DNA of 64,000 nucleotides from Vulcanimicrobiota bacterium (GTDB lineage: Bacteria > Vulcanimicrobiota > Vulcanimicrobiia > Vulcanimicrobiales > Vulcanimicrobiaceae): positions 20,146-84,145 of the forward strand of contig PMOS01000023.1 of NCBI GenBank assembly GCA_003161435.1, given 5' to 3'. Positions 16,612 through 25,764 of this stretch are shown in pieces. Every line of letters starts with the position of its first letter. The stretch's first letter is position 1. The notes below the pieces were generated by a model, which saw only the letters and a list, made by a program, of their open reading frames with translations, did not search any database and was not told where the DNA came from. The translations under genes and the position numbers were made by a program.

Positions 16612-17964
16612 TCAATAGGCGGCGCGCGGCGCCTCCGCCAAGGCCGCGGCGTCGTACTCGGCGCCGATATCTTGGTTCGTGTAGTCTCGCATCTGGCTGG
16701 CGGCGATCAGCGAGATGACGGCGCAGGCCGCGATGTAGATCGCGATCGCGTAGCCGGTATGGTACGTCGCGAAGAGCCAAGCCGCAATCAGCGGGGCCGG
16801 TCCGCCGGCGATGATCGAGGCCAGCTGATAGCCCAGCGAAGCGCCGCTGTAGCGCAGCCGGGGCGTGAAGGACTCGGCGATGAACGCGGCTTGCGGGCCG
16901 TATTGGATGTCGTGCGGGATCAGCGATAGGAAGATGGCGAGAAAAATCAGCGACGGTGCGCGCGTATCCAGCAGCGCGAAGTACAGGAAGCCGAACACGA
17001 ACGTGAGCGCGCAGCCGATCATGTAGGTCTTGCGGCGCCCGATGCGGTCGGAGAGCTGGCCGAAGAGCGGGATCCACAACGCCGAGCCGACCGACGCGAA
17101 GAGCACGGCAGTGATCAAGAAGTTGCGCGATTGCCCGAGCACCGTCGTGCCGTAGGCGAAGATGAACGCAGTGAAGATGTAGAACGGCGCCTGCTCGGAC
17201 ATGCGTGCCAGCGCGGATAGGATGATCTCGCGGCCCTGACGGCGGATCACCTCGGAAACCGGGGTCCGCTCGACTCGTTTCTCCTCCACGATTCGGCGGA
17301 ACGTCGGCGTCTCGACGATCCCGAGCCGAATCCACAGTCCGACGCCGACCAGGACGATGCTCAAGAAAAACGGGATGCGCCAGCCCCATTCCAGGAACGC
17401 CGGACCGGAGAGTGCGCTGAATGCGAGCACGGCGACGTTTGCGAGAAACAGCCCGGCCGGGACGCCGAACTGCGGCCAGCTCGCGATCAAGCCGCGGCGT
17501 CCGTTCGTCGCCGCCCATTCCATTGAGAGCAGCACGGAGCCGCCCCACTCCCCGCCCACGCCGATGCCTTGGACGAAACGCAATACCGTCAGGATGATCG
17601 CGCCCCAGATGCCGATCGAGGCGTAGCCGGGGACGAAGCCGACCAAGAACGTCGCGATCCCCATCAGCGCCAGCGTAGCGATCAGCGTGGCCTTGCGCCC
17701 GATGCGATCCCCGAAGTGGCCGAAGATCGCCGCTCCGATCGGCCGAGCGATGAATCCGACCGCGTAGACCAGGAACGCCTGCAGCGTCCCGACCGCCGGG
17801 TCGCTGTTCGGGAAGTACAGCTTCGCGAAGACCAGCCCGGTGACGGTGCTGTAGAGAAAGAAATCGTACCACTCGATCGACGTGCCGATCGTGCTGGCGA
17901 TCACCGCGCGGGTGAGCTGACTTCGATCGCCTCCCGGCATGCGGACGGTTCCGGTTGCCGCCAT
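16612..17964 (-). CDS. MFS transporter, metabolite:H+ symporter (MHS) family
   Basis: 450 aa from the ATG at 17964, chosen because GGGAGGAAAG lies directly upstream. Twelve hydrophobic segments. SIEWYDFFLYSTVTGLVF at the N-terminus, GHFGDRIGRKATL (the loop 2-3 motif) and RFVQGIGVGGEWGGSVLL are signatures of the MHS group (ShiA, ProP, KgtP). Members import organic acids or osmolytes with protons; the substrate is not predictable. Transcribed away from the YhaO-like gene. Confidence 0.85.
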   Translation of the reverse strand: MAATGTVRMPGGDRSQLTRAVIASTIGTSIEWYDFFLYSTVTGLVFAKLYFPNSDPAVGTLQAFLVYAVGFIARPIGAAIFGHFGDRIGRKATLIATLALMGIATFLVGFVPGYASIGIWGAIILTVLRFVQGIGVGGEWGGSVLLSMEWAATNGRRGLIASWPQFGVPAGLFLANVAVLAFSALSGPAFLEWGWRIPFFLSIVLVGVGLWIRLGIVETPTFRRIVEEKRVERTPVSEVIRRQGREIILSALARMSEQAPFYIFTAFIFAYGTTVLGQSRNFLITAVLFASVGSALWIPLFGQLSDRIGRRKTYMIGCALTFVFGFLYFALLDTRAPSLIFLAIFLSLIPHDIQYGPQAAFIAESFTPRLRYSGASLGYQLASIIAGGPAPLIAAWLFATYHTGYAIAIYIAACAVISLIAASQMRDYTNQDIGAEYDAAALAEAPRAAY

Positions 17965-18071
17965 CTTTCCTCCCAAGCGGAACGCGCCGCGCGGCACTTT
18001 TTTCCGCGTCGTCGTTCCCGCTCCCGCTCGTGCGGCAGACTTGCGGCCGAAGGACGTCGAACAGACGTGCG

Positions 18072-19175
18072 ATGGGTGAACCGACGACGATCGTTCACTG
18101 CGCGGACGTGCATCTCGAGACGGCGTTCACCGAGCTGCGCGGGGGCGCTCGGCGCCGGGCCGCGCTGGCCGACGCGTTCGTGCGGGTCGTCGACCTCGCG
18201 CTCGAGCGGCGGGCCGACGCGCTGACGATCGGCGGCGATCTCTACGAAGCGCAACGCGCCGGGCCGCAGACGGCGCGCTTCATCTTCGCACAGCTGGCTC
18301 GATTCGAAGGGCCGGTCCTGGTCGCGCCGGGCAATCACGATCCGTACTCGGCACGCGCCTTGTACGCCCGTGACGACCGGCCGCCCAACGTGCGCGTCTT
18401 CGCCGAGCCGGCTTGGAACGCGTATCCGCTCGCGCCCGACGTGACGATCTACGGCTTCGGGCATGCGCCGGCCGAACCGGGCCGGCCGTTCGCCGGCGCG
18501 CGCTTCGATCGCCCCGGTACGCGCATCGCGCTCGTGCACGGCAGCGACGAGGACCGATGCCCGCCCGGCAAGCGCGCGACGGCGCCCTTCACCGTGGCCG
18601 AGATCGTCGCTTCGGGTGCCGACTGCGCGCTCGCCGGACACTACCATGGCGGCGCCGCCGTCGGCGACGAGAGCGGACGACCGCGGCTGGCGTATCCCGG
18701 CTCGCCCGAGCCGATCAAGTTCGGCGAACGGGGCTGGCACGGTGCCCTGGTCGTCACCGTCGACACGCGGTCGGTGGAGATCGAACCGGTCGAGCTGGCC
18801 CGCACGCGCTTGATCGACCTCGACGTGTCGCTCGACGACGCGGCGAGCGAACACGCGGTGCTGGCCGCCTTGGAACGCGCGCTGCAAGAATTCGGCCGCG
18901 ACGACTTCCTGCGCGTCCGCCTCCATGGCACGACCGCGCCCGGCACGCGCGTCGACCGCGACTTGATCGCCGACCGCTTCGGTGTGGGGCTCGGCGCGCT
19001 CGACCTCCACGACGCAACCGTCGCCGCCGACTACGCGGCGATCGCGCACGAGCCCAACGTTCGCGGCCGCGCAGTCGCCGATCTGCTCGAGCTCGCCGCG
19101 AGCGGTGACGAGGACGCGCGGACGGCGTTGCGTTACACCGTCGCGGCCTTCGCAGGCGGCGAGCTCAAGCCATGA
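18072..19175 (+). CDS. YhaO/SbcD-like metallophosphoesterase, DNA repair exonuclease
   Basis: 367 aa from the ATG at 18072. Calcineurin-type motifs: IVHCADVHLET (D-x-H), GGDLYEAQ (GD), APGNHDPYS (GNHD), and GHYHGGAA with the late His pair. This is the Mre11/SbcD nuclease fold. The stop overlaps the start of an SMC-like ATPase with a central membrane hairpin, the arrangement of Bacillus yhaO-yhaN rather than classic sbcDC. A weak half SOS-like CGAAC lies at 18058. Confidence 0.85.
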   Translation: MGEPTTIVHCADVHLETAFTELRGGARRRAALADAFVRVVDLALERRADALTIGGDLYEAQRAGPQTARFIFAQLARFEGPVLVAPGNHDPYSARALYARDDRPPNVRVFAEPAWNAYPLAPDVTIYGFGHAPAEPGRPFAGARFDRPGTRIALVHGSDEDRCPPGKRATAPFTVAEIVASGADCALAGHYHGGAAVGDESGRPRLAYPGSPEPIKFGERGWHGALVVTVDTRSVEIEPVELARTRLIDLDVSLDDAASEHAVLAALERALQEFGRDDFLRVRLHGTTAPGTRVDRDLIADRFGVGLGALDLHDATVAADYAAIAHEPNVRGRAVADLLELAASGDEDARTALRYTVAAFAGGELKP

Positions 19176-21604
19176 GGTTTCGGGCGCTGCGCGTCGGCGG
19201 GTTCGGGCGGCTTGCGGAGCGGACGTTCACCTTTGGACCGGGTCTCAACGTCGTCGTCGGTCCGAACGAGGCCGGTAAATCGACGCTCGCCGCCGCGCTC
19301 GTCGCGTCATTGTACGGCCTGCAGCGCGGCGAAAAGGACCGCTGGCGCCCTTGGAGCGGTAACGCGTACGCGACCGCGTTGACGTACGAGACGGCCGACG
19401 GCGCGCAGTGGGAGGTGCATCGTGCGTTCGAGCGCGACACGAAAGGCGTGCGCGTCTACGACGCGCACGGTGTCGACGCCGCCGCGCGCATCGGCAACGG
19501 CAAGATGCTCAATCCCGGCGACGCGCACCTCGGCATCTCGCTGGAGGTCTTTCTCCAGACCGCCTGCGCGCGGCAACGCGCGGTCGTGCTGGAAGGCGAC
19601 TCCGCCGACGAGGTCTCGACCGCGCTCGCGCACGCGCTCGACGGCGGGCCGAAGGAGGACGCCGCGCTGGGTGCGCTCGCGCGGCTCGACGACGCCGTGC
19701 GCAAGTACGTCGGCACCGAGCGCGCGCACAAGAACGCACCGCTGCGGGCGTTGCGCGACGAGGAGCAGCGCCGGCGGCGCGCCGCCGATGAGGCGCGCGC
19801 CGCGCTCGACGGGTTGGCCGCGCTGCGCCTGAAGATCGACACGCAGCGCGCCGAGCGAGATCGCGACGCCTCGGCCGCGGCGGACCTCGAGTGGCGCGTG
19901 CGCTCGCTGCAGGCGGCCCGCATTCGCGCGCGGCTGGAAGCGTTGGCAGAATGTCGCGACGAGCACGCAACCGTGCAGAACGCGCGCGTCGCGTTCGATG
20001 ACGTGCGTGACTTCCCGGCCGAACGCGTCGTGTCGCTCGACGACGCGTACCACTCGTGGCGTTCCGCCGAGAGCGTCGCGGACGCCGCCGCCGGCGCCGG
20101 CGCCGAGGAGCGGCTGAGCGAAGCCGAGCGCGCGGAGCTCGCCGAACGCAGTAGCGATGCGGGCACCTTGGACGACGATGCATTCGACGCGCTGCGGGCC
20201 GCGGCCGCGCAAGCCGAGGCCGCGCGTGCGCGCGCCGCCGCCGCCTCGAACGACGCTGCGGCGGCGCGGCGCGACGGCGATGGTGCGCTTGCGCCGGCCG
20301 GCTTCGTACTGACGATCGCGCTGATCGCGACGGCCGCCGACGTCGCGGTCGCGATCGCGCACCTGTGGCTGTGGAGCGCCGTGGCTTCGGTGATCGCGAT
20401 CGCATTCGGTTACAGCGCGTACGCGCGCGGCCGAGCCCGCAGCGCGCGGCGTTCAGTGGCAGAGGTCAAGCAGGCCGCCGCCGACGCGGCCTTGGCCGAC
20501 GAACGCCGCGCGGCCGAGGTCGTGGCGGCGGTGCTCGAGCCGCTCGGAATCGCGACGCTCGACGAGCTCGTTCGCCGGCGCGAGCGGTATGCGGCATTGT
20601 GCGCGCGCGAGCGCGCCGCGGTCAAAGCCCAGGGACGTGCGCGCACCACCGCCGACGCCGCCGCATCAGAAGCGGAGCGCTTCGATACGCTCGCCGCCTC
20701 GCTCGTCGCCGGGGTTGGCGGGGACCGTGCCGCCCGCCGTGCCGAGGCACTCCTGCGGGCGGCCCGCCGGCGCGAGCGGGACGGGCTCGATGCGCGGATC
20801 GCCATGCTGGCGATGCGGCGCGGCGACATCCTCCACGGCGACGACGACTTCGCGCTGCAGGCCGAATACGATGCGTTGCTCGCCGCGGGCGTCACGCCGG
20901 CGCAGCACGACGAGCCGCGGCGGCTGCGGGCGCTCGAACGCGAACGAGCCGAGCTCGACGAGCGCGCGCGGGAAGCCGAGAAGACCGTCGCGGCGCTGGA
21001 AGGCGCGCTGCGGGCAGGCGAGTCGAATGCGCCGGAAGTCGCCGACCTCGACGAAGCGCTGGCGCACACCCAGACGGAGATCGAACGGCTCGAAGCGTTT
21101 GGACGCGCGATCAAGCTCGCCCGCGGCACGATCGACGCGCGCAAGGAGGAGGCGCATCGGGCCTTCGCGCGCCGCCTCGAAGAGTACAGCGCCGACGTCC
21201 TCGGCGCGATCAGCGGCGGGCGGTATAGCGAGATCCGGGTGGACCCGGCGACCTTGGCGATCAACGTGCGCGTCCCCGAAACCGGCGCGATCGAAGAGCT
21301 CGACAAGCTCTCGGTGGGGACGCGCGATCAAGTAGCGCTGGTCGTCCGCTTCGCGACCGCGCGCATGTTCGCCGAAGGGCTCGAGACGCCGCCGGTGCTG
21401 CTCGACGATCCGTTCGCCTTCTGGGATGCCGACCGCATCGCGCGCTGCCTGCCGGCGCTCTTCCACGGTGCGTTGGACGCGCAGTGCATCATCTTCACCG
21501 CCAGTTCCGAGCTCAGCGAAGCGGCGGTCGCCGCCGGCGCGACGCGCATCGACATGGCTGCCGCCCTCGCACCGGACGCTGGCCCGGCGCTCGCCGCGCG
21601 CTAG
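19172..21604 (+). CDS. YhaN/SbcC-like SMC-family ATPase with central transmembrane hairpin
   Basis: 810 aa. Walker A GPNEAGKST at residues 30-38, ABC signature LSVGTRDQ near 713, Walker B PVLLDDPFAFWD near 741, and Ala/Arg/Glu-rich coiled coils between. Around residues 377-415 two hydrophobic segments (FVLTIALIATAADVAVAIAH, then LWLWSAVASVIAIAFGYSAY) replace the zinc-hook tip, as in YhaN. Overlaps the nuclease gene by 4 nt (ATGA). The pair should form a membrane-attached end-processing complex. This is an inference from architecture. Confidence 0.85.
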   Translation: MRFRALRVGGFGRLAERTFTFGPGLNVVVGPNEAGKSTLAAALVASLYGLQRGEKDRWRPWSGNAYATALTYETADGAQWEVHRAFERDTKGVRVYDAHGVDAAARIGNGKMLNPGDAHLGISLEVFLQTACARQRAVVLEGDSADEVSTALAHALDGGPKEDAALGALARLDDAVRKYVGTERAHKNAPLRALRDEEQRRRRAADEARAALDGLAALRLKIDTQRAERDRDASAAADLEWRVRSLQAARIRARLEALAECRDEHATVQNARVAFDDVRDFPAERVVSLDDAYHSWRSAESVADAAAGAGAEERLSEAERAELAERSSDAGTLDDDAFDALRAAAAQAEAARARAAAASNDAAAARRDGDGALAPAGFVLTIALIATAADVAVAIAHLWLWSAVASVIAIAFGYSAYARGRARSARRSVAEVKQAAADAALADERRAAEVVAAVLEPLGIATLDELVRRRERYAALCARERAAVKAQGRARTTADAAASEAERFDTLAASLVAGVGGDRAARRAEALLRAARRRERDGLDARIAMLAMRRGDILHGDDDFALQAEYDALLAAGVTPAQHDEPRRLRALERERAELDERAREAEKTVAALEGALRAGESNAPEVADLDEALAHTQTEIERLEAFGRAIKLARGTIDARKEEAHRAFARRLEEYSADVLGAISGGRYSEIRVDPATLAINVRVPETGAIEELDKLSVGTRDQVALVVRFATARMFAEGLETPPVLLDDPFAFWDADRIARCLPALFHGALDAQCIIFTASSELSEAAVAAGATRIDMAAALAPDAGPALAAR

Positions 21605-21607
21605 CCG

Positions 21608-22462
21608 TCAGCCCGCGCTCGCGCGCAACACGTCGGCGAACGTGCGCGCGAAGGTGTAGGCGTCGCCGGGCCAGCGCGCCGATACGTAGTCGCCGTCGCG
21701 CACGACCCACGCCGGACGCGGATCGGTCGCGCTGTCGCGCGCGAGGCCGCCGGTCTTGCGCGCACGGTCGGGTTCGCCTGCGGGAACGTCGCGGAAATCC
21801 TCCGGCGCGGCGAGCGCGCGCGTGACCTCGGCCTGCACGCTGCAATATCCCGGCGGGTCGCCCGGCCGCTCGCGGTACGTACGGTAGTAGTCGGGGTCCC
21901 AGAAACGTCCGATGCGACCGAGCCGCCAGCCCGCATGCTCGAACGCCCAGGTGAGGGCGGTCGTCTTGCGCCCGCGCAGCACCGACGCACCGCTGATCCC
22001 CGATCGCGAGCGCGCGGCGAGCACGACGCCGTGACAGATCGCGGCGACCGGCTTGCCGCTGTCGAAGAAGTCGCCGACGAAGCGCTGCAGCACCGTGCTC
22101 TCCAGATATGCTCGCATCCCGCGCGCGCGGTGGCCGCCCGGTAGCAGCAGACCGTCGAAGTCGGCCACGCGCAGATCGGCGTACGCGAGCGGCGCGGCGA
22201 AGGCGGGGTCGCGCACGAGCAGCGCGTATGCTGCGCGCGCGTCGGCGTTCGCGCGCAGCAACCGGCCGAACACGCTCAACCCGCGGCCGTCGATCATGAT
22301 CTCGTCGCCGCTGGCGCGGCCGCCGTCGGGCGTTGCGAACACGACGTCGAAGCCGGCGCCGCGCAGCACGTCCCAGCTGACGGCGACCTCGGTGGGATCG
22401 AAGTCGCGGTTCGGCACCGGAAGTGCGACACGCACCGGATCAGCCGCGCGCGATGGGAACAT
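21608..22462 (-). CDS. DJ-1/PfpI family protein
   Basis: 284 aa. DJ-1/PfpI fold: VALPVPNRDFDPTEVAVSWD, DGLLLPGGHRARGMRAYLES and the nucleophile-elbow Cys in KPVAAICHGVVLAARS. The long C-terminal part (QAEVTRALAAPEDF, DGDYVSARWPGDAYTFARTF) matches the Hsp31-like/amidotransferase-like subgroup. Family functions include glyoxalase III, protease and chaperone; which applies here is unknown. The start lies inside the end of the histidine phosphatase gene (23-nt overlap), so they are co-transcribed. Confidence 0.8.
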   Translation of the reverse strand: MFPSRAADPVRVALPVPNRDFDPTEVAVSWDVLRGAGFDVVFATPDGGRASGDEIMIDGRGLSVFGRLLRANADARAAYALLVRDPAFAAPLAYADLRVADFDGLLLPGGHRARGMRAYLESTVLQRFVGDFFDSGKPVAAICHGVVLAARSRSGISGASVLRGRKTTALTWAFEHAGWRLGRIGRFWDPDYYRTYRERPGDPPGYCSVQAEVTRALAAPEDFRDVPAGEPDRARKTGGLARDSATDPRPAWVVRDGDYVSARWPGDAYTFARTFADVLRASAG

Positions 22463-23174
22463 CGGGACTTGCGGTCACCGTCTCGCCGGCCTCTTCGAGC
22501 GGCGCCACGACGTTGTAGGATTCGAGCACGAGGCCGCCGCGCGCGCGGTCGGCGAGATAGGTCGTCACCGAGCAGTTCGCAACGTCACCCGCGCGATCGA
22601 TCGCAAGCAGCTCCTTTTCGTCCAAGCGTTCCAGCACATACCGGAAACACAGGACGTTCACTTGATGCGCGACCACCGCGACGCGCCGATCTGCATACTC
22701 CGAACAGATCTCATCGAAGATGCTGCGCAGGCGCAGGATCACGTCGGTCCAGCTCTCGCCGCCCGGCGGGCGGTAGTAGAACTTACCGAGCCGGCGCCTC
22801 ATCTCGGCCTGCTCCGGAAATTGCGCTTCGATCCCCGCCCGCGTCAGCCGATCGAGCAGCCCGAACTCCTTTTCGCGCAACCGCTCGTCGACGACGACCG
22901 GAACGCTCCAATCGGCCGAACGCAGCGCGATCGAGGCCGTTTCCTGCGCCCGCACGTAGGGCGAACAGAAGATGACGTCCATCTGCTGGAGGTTTCGTGC
23001 CCACCACCGGCCGAGGGCCGCAGCCTGCCGTTCGCCCAGCTGAGAGAGGGGGACGTCGCAGTCGCGCAGCGCGATGTCGATGACCGGCGCGCCGCTGGCC
23101 AGCGCGGCTGCCCGAGCGACGTTACCGGCGCTCTCGGCATGCCGAATCAATCGAAGTTCGCAAGGGCCGCCCAT
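22440..23174 (-). CDS. Histidine phosphatase superfamily protein (phosphoglycerate mutase-like)
   Basis: 244 aa from the ATG at 23174, with GAGG five bases upstream. LRLIRHAESAGN carries the phospho-accepting His (RHxES in place of the usual RHGE). Also seen are SPYVRAQETASIAL, REKEFGLLD and VVAHQVNVLCFRY with the second His. Substrates in this superfamily range from sugar phosphates to proteins and cannot be deduced. Followed directly by the DJ-1-type gene. The 82 bp to the peroxiredoxin gene shows nothing notable. Confidence 0.85.
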   Translation of the reverse strand: MGGPCELRLIRHAESAGNVARAAALASGAPVIDIALRDCDVPLSQLGERQAAALGRWWARNLQQMDVIFCSPYVRAQETASIALRSADWSVPVVVDERLREKEFGLLDRLTRAGIEAQFPEQAEMRRRLGKFYYRPPGGESWTDVILRLRSIFDEICSEYADRRVAVVAHQVNVLCFRYVLERLDEKELLAIDRAGDVANCSVTTYLADRARGGLVLESYNVVAPLEEAGETVTASPDVPIARG

Positions 23175-23262
23175 CTTCACCTCAACGCAGATATCCAGGC
23201 CGGCGATGCGCGCGTCCTACGAGAGAATGCGGAGGACGCTTCCCTGCTCGGGCACGAAAAGG

Positions 23263-23832
23263 TCAGCTTTTGAAGCCTGCCGGCCGATGGCCCGGTGCGA
23301 GTCCCTGCAGCGCGGCTAGCACGTTGGCGACGTGCTTGGACGGATCGAGGCTCGCGTACGAGTACGCGATCGTTCCGTCGGGCGCGATCACGTAGGACGT
23401 CCGATTGGCGAAGCCCAGCGCGAGCGCGGCTGCGTAACGCTTCGCCACCCGCAAGCCGGGATCGGACGCGACCAAGAACGCCGACTGGCACTCTTGCGTC
23501 GAGAACCGCTTCTGCGTCTCGATGTCGTCGCCGCTCACGCCGATCACCGTCGCGTGGAGGTGCTCGAACTCGGCGACGCGTTCGGCGAAGAGATAGGCCT
23601 CGACCGTGCAGCCCGACGTGAACGACTTGGGATAGAAGTACAGCACGACGGGCCCCCTCGCGAGAAGCTCGCGCAGCTCGACGGTCTGGACCGTGCCGCC
23701 CTTGGCGGCCTGCAACGTGAACTCGGGTGCGCGCGTCCCCGGCACGAGGTGCGCTGCGAGACGCCGCAGCGCCACGACGCAGATGCCGGCGCCGACGACG
23801 GCCACGACCACCCCGATCGCGATGCCGATCAA
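23263..23832 (-). CDS. Membrane-anchored peroxiredoxin, Bcp/PrxQ type
   Basis: 189 aa from a TTG at 23832, 1 bp after the acyl-CoA dehydrogenase stop. An N-terminal hydrophobic helix (IGIAIGVVVAVVGAGICVVA) is followed by a thioredoxin-fold domain: VVLYFYPKSFTSGCTVEAYL with the peroxidatic Cys, and STQECQSAF with a candidate resolving Cys. PrxQ enzymes reduce peroxides using thioredoxin. The anchor would place it at the membrane, possibly facing the periplasm. Confidence 0.85.
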   Translation of the reverse strand: MIGIAIGVVVAVVGAGICVVALRRLAAHLVPGTRAPEFTLQAAKGGTVQTVELRELLARGPVVLYFYPKSFTSGCTVEAYLFAERVAEFEHLHATVIGVSGDDIETQKRFSTQECQSAFLVASDPGLRVAKRYAAALALGFANRTSYVIAPDGTIAYSYASLDPSKHVANVLAALQGLAPGHRPAGFKS

Positions 23833-23833
23833 G

Positions 23834-24982
23834 TTACGGCAGACCGATCTGTTTCGCGATCACGAGACGCTGAATCTCGTTGGTGCCCTCGCCGATCTCG
23901 TTGATCTTCTGATCGCGGTACATCCTCGACACCGGATACTCTTCCATGAAGCCGTACCCGCCGTGGATCTGGACCGCCTCGTTGACGACTCGGCGCGAAA
24001 CCTCACCCGAATAGAGCTTGGCCAGCGACGCGCTCAGCTCGAACGCGCGGCCCGCGTCCTTCTCCCACGCCGCCTTGAGGACCATCAGCTTGGCGTGCTC
24101 GATCTCGGTCACCATGTCGGCAAGCTTGAACTGGATGGCCTGGAACGTCGAGATCGCCTTGCCGAACTGCTTGCGTTCCTTGGCGTACTTGTAGGCCTCG
24201 TCGTAGGCGCCCATCGCCAGCCCGACCGAGAGCGCCGCGACCGAGATGCGGCCGCCGTCGAGGATCGTGAGGAAGTTGCGCAGCCCCTTTCCGCGCTCGC
24301 CGAGCAGGTTCTCCTCGGGGACCGCGGCGTCAACGAACGAGAGCTCGCGCGTATCCGAAGCGCGCCAACCCATCTTGCGGTACTTCTTCGAGCGCGCGAA
24401 GCCCGGCGTGTCCTGCGGCACGATGATGGTGGAGATCTCGCGGCGGCCGTTGCCCGCGCCGGTGACGGCGGTGATCGTGGTCCCGCCGCTGATCTCGGTC
24501 CCGCTGTTGGTGATGAAAGCCTTGGTCCCGTTGATCACCCAGCGACCGTCGCGCAGCTCGGCGCGCGTCCGCGTCCCGCCGGCGTCGCTGCCGGCCTCCG
24601 GTTCGGTCAGGCCGAACCCCCAGAGCTGCTCGCCGCGCGCCAGCGGCACGAGAAACTGTTCCTTTTGGCGCTCTGTGCCGAAGAGAAAGAACGGCGACGC
24701 GCCCAGCGAGACGTGCGCCGCCAGCGTGATCGCCGTCGAAGCGTCGGCCCGCGCGATCTCCATCACCGCCAGCGCGTAGCTGACCGTGTCCGCGCCGGCT
24801 CCGCCGTACTTCTCCGGAAAAGGCAAGCCCATCAGGCCGAGCTCGCCCATCTTTTTCACCAACTCGTACGGGAAGCGCTCCTCGCGGTCGTTGCGCTCGG
24901 CCTGCGGAGCGACTTCGTCGCGCGCGAACTCGCGGCAGAGCGACTGGATCGCTTTTTGCTCGTCGGTGAGATCGAAGTTCAT
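23834..24982 (-). CDS. Acyl-CoA dehydrogenase
   Basis: 382 aa from the ATG at 24982 (MNFDLTDEQKAIQSLCREFA). FAD flavoprotein family: WGFGLTEPEAGSDAGGTRT, FITNSGTEISG, GLRNFLTILDGGRISVAALS and the catalytic base Glu in VQIHGGYGFMEEYPVSRMYR. GTNEIQRLVIAK closes the protein. It oxidises acyl-CoA to 2-enoyl-CoA; short-chain or branched-chain preference is not resolvable. Divergent to ftsE with only 71 bp between, and co-directional with the peroxiredoxin. Confidence 0.92.
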   Translation of the reverse strand: MNFDLTDEQKAIQSLCREFARDEVAPQAERNDREERFPYELVKKMGELGLMGLPFPEKYGGAGADTVSYALAVMEIARADASTAITLAAHVSLGASPFFLFGTERQKEQFLVPLARGEQLWGFGLTEPEAGSDAGGTRTRAELRDGRWVINGTKAFITNSGTEISGGTTITAVTGAGNGRREISTIIVPQDTPGFARSKKYRKMGWRASDTRELSFVDAAVPEENLLGERGKGLRNFLTILDGGRISVAALSVGLAMGAYDEAYKYAKERKQFGKAISTFQAIQFKLADMVTEIEHAKLMVLKAAWEKDAGRAFELSASLAKLYSGEVSRRVVNEAVQIHGGYGFMEEYPVSRMYRDQKINEIGEGTNEIQRLVIAKQIGLP

Positions 24983-25053
24983 GGTCTGCCGAAGGTATGT
25001 ACCCCGTCCCGCCCAATACCTCCGTAATCCCAACGCCGGAGCGCGTCTCACCC

Positions 25054-25764
25054 ATGATCAGTCTCCGCGGCGTTTCGCTCGTCTATCCGAATGGAACGCG
25101 GGCGCTTTACGACGTCGATCTCGAGATCGAGAAAGGCAGTTTCGTCTTCCTGGTCGGCCACTCGGGGACCGGAAAGTCGTCGCTGCTCAAGCTGCTGTAC
25201 CGTGAAGAGCTGCCGAGCTCCGGTCAAGTCGTCGTCGACGACATCCGGGTCGACACGCTGCGGCGCGGCCGCGTACCGAAGCTGCGCCGCAACATCGGCG
25301 TCGTATTCCAAGACTTCAAGCTGCTCTCGCACAAGACGGTGTGGGAGAACGTCGCGTTCGCGCTCCAGGTCACCGGAACGCGCACGAAGGACGTGATGCG
25401 CATGGTGCCGCGTTCGCTCGACCTGGTCGGGCTCTCGCACAAGGCGCGCGTGTTTCCCTCGGAACTGTCCGGCGGTGAACAGCAGCGCGCGGCGATCGCG
25501 CGGGCGCTGGTCGGCAACCCGAAGATCCTGCTGTGCGACGAACCAACCGGGAACCTCGATCCGTCGAACACGACCGAGATCATGGAGCTCCTGCAGCGGA
25601 TCAACATCAAAGGCACGACGGTCGTCGTCGCGACCCACAATCAGGCGGTCGTCGACCGCATGCGCCGGCGCGTCGTGCGTCTCGAGCACGGCCGCATTCT
25701 GCACGACGACGAGAGAGGCTACTATTTCCGTGGACTGGGGCAGACTGCGCTTCTTCCTGGGTGA
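25054..25764 (+). CDS. ftsE: Cell division ATP-binding protein FtsE
   Basis: 236 aa from the ATG at 25054 (MISLRGVSLVYPNGTRALYD). ABC ATPase: Walker A GHSGTGKSS, Q-loop GVVFQDFKLL, signature LSGGEQQR, Walker B ILLCDEPTGNLDP, and the switch His in ATHNQ. With FtsX it forms the complex that activates periplasmic murein hydrolases at the septum. It is first in a six-gene operon and overlaps ftsX by 35 nt. Confidence 0.95.
   Translation: MISLRGVSLVYPNGTRALYDVDLEIEKGSFVFLVGHSGTGKSSLLKLLYREELPSSGQVVVDDIRVDTLRRGRVPKLRRNIGVVFQDFKLLSHKTVWENVAFALQVTGTRTKDVMRMVPRSLDLVGLSHKARVFPSELSGGEQQRAAIARALVGNPKILLCDEPTGNLDPSNTTEIMELLQRINIKGTTVVVATHNQAVVDRMRRRVVRLEHGRILHDDERGYYFRGLGQTALLPG

Noticed and set aside
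18058..18071. CGAACAGACGTGCG upstream of the YhaO-like gene, resembling an SOS box
   Set aside because: Only one half-site matches; the second arm is GTGCG in place of GTTCG.
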